Of a stretch of 64,000 nucleotides of DNA, positions 21,757-32,084 are shown in pieces. The DNA comes from Filobasidium wieringae (lineage: Eukaryota; Basidiomycota; Tremellomycetes; Filobasidiales; Filobasidiaceae): the NCBI GenBank assembly GCA_001600055.1, contig BCIV01000005.1, forward strand, positions 1 to 64,000, read 5' to 3'. The translations under genes were made by a program, and so were the position numbers. The notes beneath the pieces are model-generated. The model did no database searches, was not told the origin of the DNA, and was given only the letters and a program-made list of their open reading frames with translations. Numbering within the stretch: the first letter of the stretch is position 1; each line of letters opens with the position of its first letter.

Positions 21757-24444
21757 ATGATGGACCAGGCTGTCAGTACTGGAGTCGCCCGGTACACCAC
21801 CGCCCACAAGCTGTCCGTGCTTCGAGCACAGGATGCCAAGGTCCATGCGGTTTTGAAAACGTTGCAAGAAAAGCCCATCTCGGAGTCGAAAGACCAAAAC
21901 AAGTCGGAACTGATCGACACTATAAAGCAAAAGCTAGAAGCACTGAAAGAAGTATCCGAATTCTTTTCTCAACAAGAACAGCTCCATTTGATCAAGGACA
22001 CCGAGACTTTCCTTTCGATAGCTCGATTCGATCCAGGCTTGGATGAAGTTCAATGTCTCAGCTGGGCTCAAAATCTCGGTTCGACTCTCGAGCGGACCGC
22101 TACACAATCTAGGCTAGCGGTGTTGTTCTGTGACGTTCTGCAGCAATGGCTTGACACCGACGGGCGAAAGGGATCGGAACCCAAAGACCAGCCTAAACCA
22201 CAACCAGCTCGACAAGAGCTACAGCATACAGACGAGTCGTCGTTCGCGAACCTTGCAACAGACTTGCAGCAGTTTCTTGAGGCTAGAGGATTATCCTCTA
22301 AGGGCTTTGAGCAGTTACACGAAATACAGAAGCAGACCACAGAATTCGGTGAGGACACGCTTAAAAGAGCTATCAAGCCTGACGAAGTTGCGTACGCTAT
22401 GAAACGATTATCAAGTGATCCTCGATGGAGAACGGAAGAGGTACGTGAGGAATTGAAAGAGGAAGCCAACAAACCTATGGCTCTTGAAGAACTCGCGTCC
22501 GCTTTCACTTTCAGTCTGAGAAACATTGCCGAGTGGGAATGGCCAAGCGAGGGTATTCTGTCCCGTAAACAGACTCATATCAACGGGAAAGAGCGTGACA
22601 CTTTGGAGATGAATGTTGAGATATCGATATTCCTGGAGTTGATCACGGTTCGCTGGATCAATCATTTTAAGCCTCATCTATCATCATTGCGAGAAAGCGA
22701 TGCTTGGCCCAAAAGTACGGTTCTCGATCCTGCTTTGAGCAGGATCTCGCGGGAGAATATCTTCAAGTACATGTTCGACGATCCCGGTTCTAACAACAGT
22801 ATCTCAACGAATCAATTGGAGCAATGGGATGCTGGTTTGCCTATCACGGGAATGAGGAAGCTCTACAAAGAGCGGCAGGAAGTGGAACCTCTTCAGATCC
22901 TCGATCGGGGAATGTCCACCGCATATGAAGCAGGCGAGGATGATTCTGATACCGGCCATAGTTCCAGGGAAGGTGAAAGTGCGGGTCTCGATCACGGTTG
23001 GAACGCTCCCGCTCGTGCGGCTAGAACCGCTCGAGCATATTCCGACGTGTTTCAGATGCTTTGCGCGGATATCAAACTGCTTCAAGCGGTCAGTCCCGGC
23101 ATGGATATCACGGCCGTTCATCTCGATGTGAAAGATTTTGGACCTAGCATGTCTCACGCTGTGTCGATCGCTATATTCGAATTCTTTGGAGCTCCTCCCA
23201 TCTGGCTGAAATGGCTGAGGACTTATCTGGAGATTCCCATACGCGATGCTAATGGGTGCATTGAGAAATCGCAGAAAGGTACACCTTTCGGGCAAGGGTT
23301 CTCATCTCTGGTAAACGAACTGCTTTTGATCGTCTTGGATCTGGCCGTGGCAACTCGAACTAGCATTCCTATACACAGAAATCATGATGACTTTTGGTTC
23401 TGGTCACAAGATCAAGAAAAGATCATCCAAGCATGGACGGTTATGCAGGATTTCGCGAAGTTGACGGGTCTCGAGTGGAATGAGCAGAAGAGCGGTTGCC
23501 GCGTTGTTTCGAGAGACGTTCAGGCGACTCCAGCCTCTTTACCTCAGACTCCATTCAGATGGGGTTATCTGCTCTTGGAGCGAACTGGTGAATGGACAGT
23601 CGACGAGTCTCTGCTCGATGCTTGTGTGCAAGACGCTAAAGCTGAGATCCGCTCCGTCACGTCGATGCTGGGAAAGATCAACGTTTGGAATAAATACCAG
23701 GCTTTCCTCTTGCGCAACACCTCGATGCCCTTGATAGCAAACGGTCCCGAGCATCTCGAACGATTGCAAGACATGATTGGTCAGGTTCAGGTACGCGTGA
23801 CGGACGGTGAAAGCATTCTTGAGTGTTTCAAAAACGAGCTTCGCAAAACCTTTTCCAACATGGGCTCGTCCGACATTCCAAACGCGATGTACTATTGGCC
23901 TCTCGATCTGGGAGGCTTTGAGCTGCATTCGCAGCTGATCACACTACAAACATATATCGACAAGATGAGGGCTGCTGATTCAAGGTTGACGTTCCAGCAA
24001 CGTATCCGGGCGACATCAAGGAACTACCGCGAGCGAGAGGAAAAATGGCAGTCGCCTTACATGCTGAAATCGCTCCAGAAAGCTAGCTATCATTCTGATC
24101 GATATGATGTATCCAGATGGGCTGGCGAACTGGCCAAAACCTACGATCAGCAAGACTGGCCAGAAGTATCATCTGGAGGCATGTCTGTGCCCTTTCTTAC
24201 AGAAGCGGAGTTCTTGCTATGTGAAGCCGCAACCAATTTCCTCTGGGACATGGCATATGGCTTTGAACGAACCGATATCTCTGGAGACATCGATGAGGCG
24301 GCGTACAGTAAAGCCACTCGTGGTCTATACAACTCTTCCTTGACAGCGGTTCTTGGGCAAGCGACATGCATCGTTCCTGCTGATCTAGTACCGAAGTATG
24401 CCTTACATGATCTTCAGAGGACTGTGAAGCATCTTTACAAATGA
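21757..24444 (+). CDS. Intronless reverse-transcriptase-like cellular gene (rvt type)
   Basis: 895-residue protein read from one uninterrupted frame, unlike its intron-rich neighbours. Start ATG 21757 (a second ATG follows immediately). Residues ~20-75 are charged and heptad-like, suggesting a coiled coil. The RT core is visible: motif A HLDVKDFGPS with D457, motif B GTPFGQGFSSLVNE (about 508-521), motif C RNHDDFWFW with D544 and D545, a D-like segment LTGLEWNEQKSG, and E-like FRWGYLLLER. All three catalytic aspartates are present. No gag, endonuclease, integrase, RNase H or flanking terminal repeats were seen. This architecture matches the non-mobile RT-related rvt genes known in fungi, where induction by stress has been reported. 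Alternatives are a domesticated retroelement RT. Biological role unknown. Confidence 0.8.
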   Translation: MMDQAVSTGVARYTTAHKLSVLRAQDAKVHAVLKTLQEKPISESKDQNKSELIDTIKQKLEALKEVSEFFSQQEQLHLIKDTETFLSIARFDPGLDEVQCLSWAQNLGSTLERTATQSRLAVLFCDVLQQWLDTDGRKGSEPKDQPKPQPARQELQHTDESSFANLATDLQQFLEARGLSSKGFEQLHEIQKQTTEFGEDTLKRAIKPDEVAYAMKRLSSDPRWRTEEVREELKEEANKPMALEELASAFTFSLRNIAEWEWPSEGILSRKQTHINGKERDTLEMNVEISIFLELITVRWINHFKPHLSSLRESDAWPKSTVLDPALSRISRENIFKYMFDDPGSNNSISTNQLEQWDAGLPITGMRKLYKERQEVEPLQILDRGMSTAYEAGEDDSDTGHSSREGESAGLDHGWNAPARAARTARAYSDVFQMLCADIKLLQAVSPGMDITAVHLDVKDFGPSMSHAVSIAIFEFFGAPPIWLKWLRTYLEIPIRDANGCIEKSQKGTPFGQGFSSLVNELLLIVLDLAVATRTSIPIHRNHDDFWFWSQDQEKIIQAWTVMQDFAKLTGLEWNEQKSGCRVVSRDVQATPASLPQTPFRWGYLLLERTGEWTVDESLLDACVQDAKAEIRSVTSMLGKINVWNKYQAFLLRNTSMPLIANGPEHLERLQDMIGQVQVRVTDGESILECFKNELRKTFSNMGSSDIPNAMYYWPLDLGGFELHSQLITLQTYIDKMRAADSRLTFQQRIRATSRNYREREEKWQSPYMLKSLQKASYHSDRYDVSRWAGELAKTYDQQDWPEVSSGGMSVPFLTEAEFLLCEAATNFLWDMAYGFERTDISGDIDEAAYSKATRGLYNSSLTAVLGQATCIVPADLVPKYALHDLQRTVKHLYK

Positions 24445-24513
24445 GGGCATTTTATGCGCCGCAGATACGCTTGACTGGTAGTTGTATATATCTATGATGT
24501 TGTATGGTTTCGC

Positions 24514-27500
24514 TCATGATACATTCGTACGGTTTGAATCCATCTCCGCTTCTTTCGCTAGGACTAATGCGAACGCTGAGCCAATCCTCCAAGCCTTAGT
24601 TTCGGCCAATAGCTTTGCACCTTTTTGCAAGATCCGTTTTCTGATATGACGATCTTGAGCGAGATTTGTCCCGGCAGAAGGGGTTAGCCAGGTGCGTATG
24701 TCTTCTAGCAAGGCAAAATGCTCATGTCTACGATTACTGGATGGTAGGTGTTTGACAAACGCCCAGATGCAGAGGACCGCAGCAAAAACGCAAAGTGGAT
24801 AATAGGGTGATGTTCTCTTTGCGTGAGATAATACCTTGAGAATACCTAGGGAGTGCTCGACGGCGTGAACAGCGTCCTCGGTCGGTGCCCAGGTTTGTAA
24901 CTCTTCCAACACATCTATTGCCGCTTGCTTCCCTCGTTCTTCCTCGACGTTATACGATCAGTTCTGGAGCAAGCTGCTGCGTCGTATATACCGAAACTCA
25001 CTACCCGTTGCCATGTACAGCGAGTGCACATACACGCTCAAAGACACATGTCCCAAATGGTAAAGAGCTCGAGCGTTGTTCATCATGGGGGACTCTGGGT
25101 AAGAATCATAATACTCCTTCCTCCACGATTCGAGCGATTCTTTCAACCACTAGAGGCACTAGTCAGCAGATGACGACAGCCTCAACGAGGGAGATTATTA
25201 CATACCTGCTTACGACCTTCGAACCCGTCACGCAAGCGCTCTTCGCTTCCAGGACGATACATGGGCACAGGTAGACCGACACTGACATAAGTACTAAGCT
25301 GTGATCGAAATTCGTATATATGGTGATGTAACGCAGATACCATCACGAGAGCGGCAAACGGATTCAAGCATCGAATGGGTTGAATCCTGTTGTGTTCTTC
25401 GACGTATATGGGTGTCAGTAGAGCGGAAAGCCTACCTCGAATGATGTAAGTCGGTCTGTAAACTCGGCAGAAGTTATCAACACTCACGCCATGACGAAGA
25501 ACGGTGACGGTGGCGACGAGCTAGACCCAAGCAGGTTGGTCCATGATTTAGCAGATGGAGCGGTGAAGAATACCTCGTCACATGGTAGTGCTGTTTTGAG
25601 CATCTCCCCGTGGCTATGGTATGCAGGAATATCCAGCACTGCGGGAAAGATTGTATCGATCAAGGATATCGCTACTCCCAACCGCTTTCTGCTTTCTAGA
25701 GCTGCCCAATTTTTCCATCGTTCGTCGGAGCTGGCCCCCCTTCGAGTATTGTCGTGCGTAGCGACTGATCCCAAGAGATCAGCTCTGCGACAAAGCTGGT
25801 GCGGCGAAACGTAGCATGAGTGCGAGGATGATTCCTTGTCGGATATGTTGAGACTTACATTGATCAAGGTTCCCCTACTTGCTTCAGCCAATTCATAAGT
25901 CCGTTTGTTCCCGATCAAAAGGCCAGAGAGCATGACCAGCAAATACACATGAATCAGAGATGCACTCCGAAGCTATGCATCGATCATTGTGATGAGCACA
26001 CGCTTGATGTAATTTGAGCGCGACCAAGCTACTGACATTGGTAGAGTCGTGCTCGAAGAGTGCATTCAGAGTCTTGCGCAATACCTCTATCATCTCGACT
26101 GCGAATGTTCTGGCGCCTGATCTATCGGAATAGCAGGCGCCCAAGCATATGATAGCTGCGACCAATAATGGTGGTGACTGTGCAGGGTCGAAAGTGGGAA
26201 GATGGAGAATAGGCAGCTGCTCATGGAAATTTTCGAAATATACTAATAGTCATTGATCGCGTCAGGTTCAATTCCCACTTCATCGATTCGCGAGGTGGCC
26301 TACGGGAGATGAAATGGTTGACCGTGTAGATCGACCCTGGCATGACGAACTGGCTGACATCGGGTCCAGGCATTGCTTTTGCCAAAGCTATGGTTGACTT
26401 CTAAAATCAGATCACCATCCCGTAAAAAATTGACGATAGGCTTACCAAAGCTATTGGCGATCGTCTTGCACATACGTTCGTCTATCCAATAGCGGCTCCA
26501 GACTCGAAGATTCGATTCGATATCGGATTCCCTCAAGACTTCGTCTACATATCTGGAAGCACCAAGCGTAAACGCCCTGCCTGCCGGTTGCCAATTCATA
26601 GCTGTAAAGAAATGCATGAGCGGTGGATCTGATGTGAAAGATACATGTGAACACTTACGCCATCGGTCTTCAGCAGTTTCCTCCGGTATCTGACTTCCCG
26701 CTCGACTGAACAAACCACCCCTTGGACTATTCGCTCGAGTAGCGCTGACCGATCCAGACGGACCCGTAGCTGCGTGAATCGGGTTGATCCAACCGGTCGA
26801 GCGATTATGTGCTGGGATTTGCGGATCGTGGCATTGCTTGTCGGCGCTAGTGCTGGCCATATTGTTCGGTCGTAATTCGCTTATCTCACTTAGGAAGTAG
26901 CTGAGCATGGCAGGATCCACATCATTATTGTCCGATTGAGGCGTTAGCGTGTCGGTAGGTCCGACATGACCGAGATCAGGGTTCAGAACTGCTTGTTGTT
27001 GAATATCGAATGAAGCTGCGGGATTCTGTTGGGTAGGATCCGTCAGCCACCCTAAATACTTGGTGGCATCACCCAAAATCCAATGCATCCCATCATCTGA
27101 GAGAACGTGTTTTCAGCATGAAAAGCTCGATCGTCGGGAATCGTTCGATATGACTGACCCCAGTCAAGAGCATCGCCATTCCCAAACTGCCCGAGAGCAT
27201 CCCAGACCATTGTCTGCTGCAGATTGAAACCGGAAGCTAACACGCGCATATAGGTGAGTGCCCGAAAAAATATTCTCAAGATTCGTTTGAAATGACTTGC
27301 CTTGCATGTGCATATTGGCTGTCGGTTGAGCGTACTCGGAGCCTGACCCAGCAGGAGGGGGCGAAAGACTCCCCGTCCCTCCCCCATGTTCAACAAGAAC
27401 GTCCGATCGTTGCCCAAGATCCGTTCGGAAGATATCTCGGTTAGCCATTCGAGATGTTTCAGCATGACGATCCTGAGTGACGAGAAACCTATCGGAGAGT

Positions 27501-28496
27501 TCTTCTTGTACGGTATCCCTCAATGCGCTTGTCCTTTCAGATAAGAACGGTCCGTCCCCTACTGTATTGTTTGGGTTGACTGCGATAGGGATGTTTATGT
27601 GAAAAGGTGGTTGCGTGCCCACGGCCGTATTTGCCAGGGTTGTCAAAGCCTCGATAGGTTGTGATACCATCCAAGATGGTCCAGAACTAGCACGGATAAA
27701 TTGATCGGTATGATGATCGACGGCCGACTTTGGTAAAGTATCCGATAACCCATCTCCATCAAGAGTGCGAGTGTCTGGTTCCTCGAACGGGTTCGAATGG
27801 GAAGCGATATCAGGAGTCCGCGAAGTGTTCTGAAAAGGAAGCTCCTCCTCAAGATTTCGCCTCGGTCTATCCATGATCGTCTCGTCTCGGTAGCTTCTGG
27901 GTCTCTTGCTGACAGGTCGCTCAAAATCGTCCGTCTCTTGGCTGTCATCACTGTCACGATTTGAATACAACTCTGCGAGTCTTCTAGCTCGATTCGTCTT
28001 CTCAGTTGATAGTCTAGATTCCTCGTTTATGGCGAGAGAACGCTTTGAGGGGATAGAAGGAGGAGGCATGGAATCTTGACGCTCCAATGAAGGCTGCGAT
28101 TCGCGATCCAGTGATTTCTTCTGATGCACTTTCAAGTGTCTTTTGTAGAGATCAGGACGGACAAAAACTTTGTTGCATTGTGTACACGTCCACGTCTGTG
28201 ATGCGTTATCTGTGGTAATCGAAAATGAAGTCAATTACCTGTCGAGCAGGCTCGCCTGGATACTCTTACGATTACGAGCATGCCGCGTTAGATTTTCGAT
28301 CCGACTAGAAAGACGTAGCAAGTGACTTCAGGTGAATGGCGGAACACGTATCGATATAGACCCCGATCAAGACTCACCTGAACGTCTTGCCACAATCGCA
28401 AACGAAATCTCCAGCCGCATTCTTGAGAACATTGCTACTGCGAGTCTGTGAAGCTGAAGTTCGGATCTCAGGAGAAGGCTGTGGTGTGCTGGACAT
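24514..28496 (-). CDS. C2H2 zinc-finger transcription factor with fungal regulatory domain
   Basis: Start is the ATG at 28494-28496 (MSSTPQPSPEIRTS...). The first ~75 residues, assembled over two introns, form two adjacent C2H2 fingers: CDCGKTFSRIENLTRHARNH, with only one residue between its cysteines, and CTQCNKVFVRPDLYKRHLKVH, which is canonical. A basic and Ser-rich linker with SKRPRS- and KRSL-like stretches follows. The C-terminal two thirds resemble the fungal-specific transcription factor domain, with exons such as MDDGMHWILGDATKYLGWL, QRYRYERMCKTIANSFGKP-like sequence and FAVEMIEVLRKTLN. It ends ...DSNRTNVS at TGA 24514-24516. It neighbours two GH3 genes and a sugar transporter, so local control of sugar genes is plausible. 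Exon borders in the C-terminal half are uncertain. Confidence 0.8.
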
Positions 28497-28798
28497 GGGT
28501 GACGCTGTGATGCGAATGTGTGTGTGGGCGATCTGACGGACAGAAAAGGCGGATAAGCTGTTGCTGGACGAGTGGAAGGACTGAAAGTGGACAAGGTGGA
28601 CGACGGACGAGGGATTATCAATACTTTATTTGACACGTAATTACGTCCGAGTTTTACGGAAATCCGACCGACCTAAGCTACAACCGGTACAACTGATCAC
28701 TTGTCACTCGATATACCCTACAACAATGACAACAACCTCTTGGGCCTCTTGCTCATGGGTATCTTTCCTTCAGCTTTTTCCTTCAGACCTATCCTAGT

Positions 28799-31685
28799 CT
28801 AGAGTCCGACCCACGCTTGCTCCGAGCTGACAGGGTAGTCTACGGATGCTACGACTTCGGAACTAGACTTTGCGACCTGTACGCTATAAGTCCCCTGTTC
28901 GACCACCCACGAATTCCTCTCCTCCGACCAGTACGCGAAAGACCGCCTTGGCAATACGATAGCGATGTTTTCAGACTGTCCAGGTTGAAGTATTGTGGTC
29001 TTGGCGAAACCTTCAAGCGACTTGACAGCTCGAGTGATGGACGATGATGTTGGTGCGGACACATAGATTTGGACAACTTCGCGACCGGCATGGCTTCCGA
29101 TGTTCTTCACTTTCAAGCTCACAGTGGCCTCCGCGCTTTCCTCGAGCTTTCCACCAATTTGAAGGCCTGAATACGAGAAAGTGGTATAGGACAGACCGTG
29201 ACCGAAAGCTAAAGTCGATGCAAGATCAGCAAACTGCTTCCAATCCAGCTAGAGGAGAAAAACGACCACTCACGAAAAGCCGGTTTGGCTGCGCCATCCT
29301 TCTCGTAACCTTTCCAACCCATGAACAACCCTTCCGAGTACGCCAGCTTCAAGTTCTCGTCGTGAGGGAAGTTTCCATATGAAGGACTATCTTCCAACTT
29401 GTGCGGCCAGGTGTAAGAGGTCTTCCCTGACGGGTTGGCTCTACCGAACAACACATCGGCGATGGCTGGTCATTTGGTTACAATCTCATCAGCGATCTTT
29501 CTCGAGGCTGAATGAGTCTATTGGAGAGTTTGGACTCACCATTTCCAGCCTCTTGCCCTGCGAAATGAGCATGAACGATCGCACCCGCTCCCTCGGCGCA
29601 ACTCAGGTCGACAGCAGCTCCACTCTGATTTACTACCACGACCTTTTCCCCTTTTGCCCGAATCACCGCTCGGACGAGATCCGCTTGCCCGCTTGGTAGT
29701 TCAAGATCTTCCCTATCCACCCCTTCCATCTCCCATTCCGAAGTCGTACCTACGAAAACGAATGCGACGTCCGATTCCTTGGCGGCCTGGACAGCTTCTC
29801 GTATCCTTGCTTCTTTAGTAGCGCATTCGACCATCCCGAAAACCAATCCACTCGCGACGGGTTCATGTCCGACTTGTTTCTGAGATTGAGAGATGCACCG
29901 TAGGTCATAGGTACCCGCCTTGGGGAAAGTATGCTTGAATCGCTGCTCAAAGGTATGTTGGTGGAAAAGGTACCTCTGGATATCGACCACTCCGTCCGGG
30001 ATGAAATCGTAGACCTCTTTTCCATCGATAAGCACCTTGGCGTGGGAAGCGGAGATGACTCCTAATTCGTAATCCCCTTCCACAGGGATCTCGATCGAAG
30101 CGACCATCTCGATCTCAAAGTCTTCATTCAATCCGGGGATCTTGCGCATTAGGAAAGCCTCTACCGCTTCATGTCTTGTCTCCACTCGGATCGGTTCTCC
30201 GTTTCCTTTCGTTCGATCGCCCAGATTCCACATCTTGAATTCTACTTTCGATGTATAACGCTTGTCCAGGCAAGGTACGAGTCGATGCGTGTGAGGACCA
30301 TGACAATGGTTGATCTTGCAATCAGATGAGGATCCTTCGATGAAGGTCCGGATTCCTTCCAAGGGGGTCGTTAAATATGATGGCGAGATCAAGTGACTGA
30401 CGACTCGATCCGTCGCTAGAGAACCGATCACTGCGATGTTCCTAGTGCTCCGAGTGTTGACGGGGAGAAGGGAGTTCTCGTTTTTCAGGAGAACGATCGA
30501 TTCGGCAGCCGCCTGACGGATCAGAGCACATCGTTGGCTGTCTTTATCGCTAGCGTACTCTATTTGGCGATCTTTACTAGCTCCGGTCCGCTCGAGGAAT
30601 TTGATCACTCTCTTCAACGAGAAATCCAGAGCGGATTCTGGGAGTTGACCGGACTTGATGGCAGCGATAAGCTTGGGTCCTCGACTGGCGGGGAAAGGCA
30701 TCTCTAAGTCCATTCCTGCTTGTAGCGAGGCGACTCCATCACTATGCAGAACCTCTTTAGCTTGATGGATCGCTCTTCTTGAGCTCTACCAAGACTTACT
30801 ATGTACCGAACCAATCGCTCATGATCAGCCCATCGTACTTCCATTCGTCCCGCACGATGTCTGTCATCACATGCGCATTGGCACTTGCGTTATGGCCATT
30901 CTATCGATACGCATCATTCAGCATTCGATCTTGACCGGAAGAGAAAGTCGATACATACCACGCTATTGTACGATGCCATAATTGAAGAAGGGTCGGATTC
31001 CTTGATGGCGATCTCAAAAGGTCTGAGGTAGACCTCTCTTAATACCCGTTCGTCCACCTGTACGTCGTATTCTCTTCGCGAAGTCTCCGAATCGTTGCAG
31101 ACGAGATGTTTGATGCAAGCCTGACGACCCTTCGATTGAATACCTGTAAAGTATGCGTCAGCTCGGTACCTCGCAAATCGGCGCCACTAAACCTTAGAAC
31201 TGACCTTGCACCAAAGCTGATCCACATTTCCCTGCCAAGAAAGGGTCCTCGCTATAGCTTTCTTGATTGCGTCCTCCTCGAGGATCGCGATGCAGGTTGA
31301 GCGTGGGCGCGAGCAAACAGTCGACGTCTTTCAATTTCATCTCATCAGCAAGAGCAGCTCCGATATTTCGAAGCATGTCGACGTCCCAAGTCGAAGCGAG
31401 AGCGGTGGCGTTAGGGAAGACAGCTGCGGCCGGAGCGTTGAAGATGGTGTCACCCCGCACATCGGTCTGAGCGTCCGATACTTTGGCTTTATAAAGATCA
31501 TGTTTTGGCAGACTGCCAGTAGCAGTGAAAGAGGAGCCAGAAAGCAGGAAGACTTTCTCTGGCAGCGAGAGTGAGCTTATAATGGCATCGTAATCTCGCG
31601 TCGCTGGTACGGGTGCGGCAACCGCAAGACCTTTAAGTTTATCGATGATTGTGGTAGCGAGTTCGGTAGGAGTTGCAATAGGCAT
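28799..31685 (-). CDS. GH3 beta-glucosidase with PA14 insert, copy 2
   Basis: Second family 3 beta-glycosidase. Start ATG 31683-31685 ([12 protein letters not shown]...), no signal peptide. The barrel domain shows [30 protein letters not shown], and the nucleophile motif [12 protein letters not shown] near 30810-30850, followed by [18 protein letters not shown] sequence. The PA14-like insert lies at about 30240-29890 ([18 protein letters not shown]). The acid/base loop reads [20 protein letters not shown]. The C-terminal Fn3-like domain ([15 protein letters not shown]) runs to TAG at 28799-28801. It differs from copy 1 in length of loops and sequence, so the two are paralogues of some age rather than a recent duplication. 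Divergent from sugar transporter 3 over 399 bases. Confidence 0.92.
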
Positions 31686-31873
31686 GATGCAAGTGAAAAT
31701 GGTAAAGGTCGTTCTACCAAGCGGATAACCTAGCTTCGCAGAATCAGCCGCCGGGTATCGCTGAACCATTATAAGTCGCCAAGTCCGTCCATCCGTCCGC
31801 AATCCCGCTTCAAGATCACCTCAGGCTCCGTCCCTGCAGTCCACCTGTCCTCACGGTGAGATGATTGTGCGGA

Positions 31874-31941
31874 CCCCGCAAGGGAGTCACCTGAAGATCC
31901 GCGCCGTCCGCGGTAACGGCATACCCCGCAGAAAACCCCGC
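31874..31941 (+). promoter_or_regulatory. Three CCCCGC boxes (CreA/Mig1-like) in divergent promoter
   Basis: CCCCGC occurs at 31874-31879, 31924-31929 and 31936-31941, all in the same orientation. Its complement GCGGGG fits SYGGRG, the binding consensus of CreA/Mig1 carbon repressors. The three sites lie in the 399-base region shared by GH3 copy 2 (-) and sugar transporter 3 (+). Carbon catabolite repression of both genes is the natural inference. A TATAAG at 31986-31991 is about 95 bases upstream of the transporter ATG. Confidence 0.5.
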
Positions 31942-32084
31942 AGGTGATCCCGCGTCCACTTCGATCGCAACCGCGATAGGCGAGATATAAGGAAAGCGAA
32001 ACCGAGCTTCTTTCCCGGAGATCGCGCAAAGTCATTCTGAAACACGACCACCAGACTCTTGCACAATCTTCTCCAAGTACAACA

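Noticed and set aside
21757..24444. Active LINE or LTR retrotransposon
   Set aside because: No endonuclease, RNase H, integrase, gag, poly-A tail, target-site duplication or terminal repeats are seen around the RT domain.
26255..26290. GGTTCAATTCCC resembling a tRNA B box
   Set aside because: No clover-leaf partners, and it lies within the C2H2 factor gene.
18132..31685. Recent duplication of the two GH3 genes
   Set aside because: The proteins share domain order but differ in most exposed segments and in intron pattern, so they are old paralogues.
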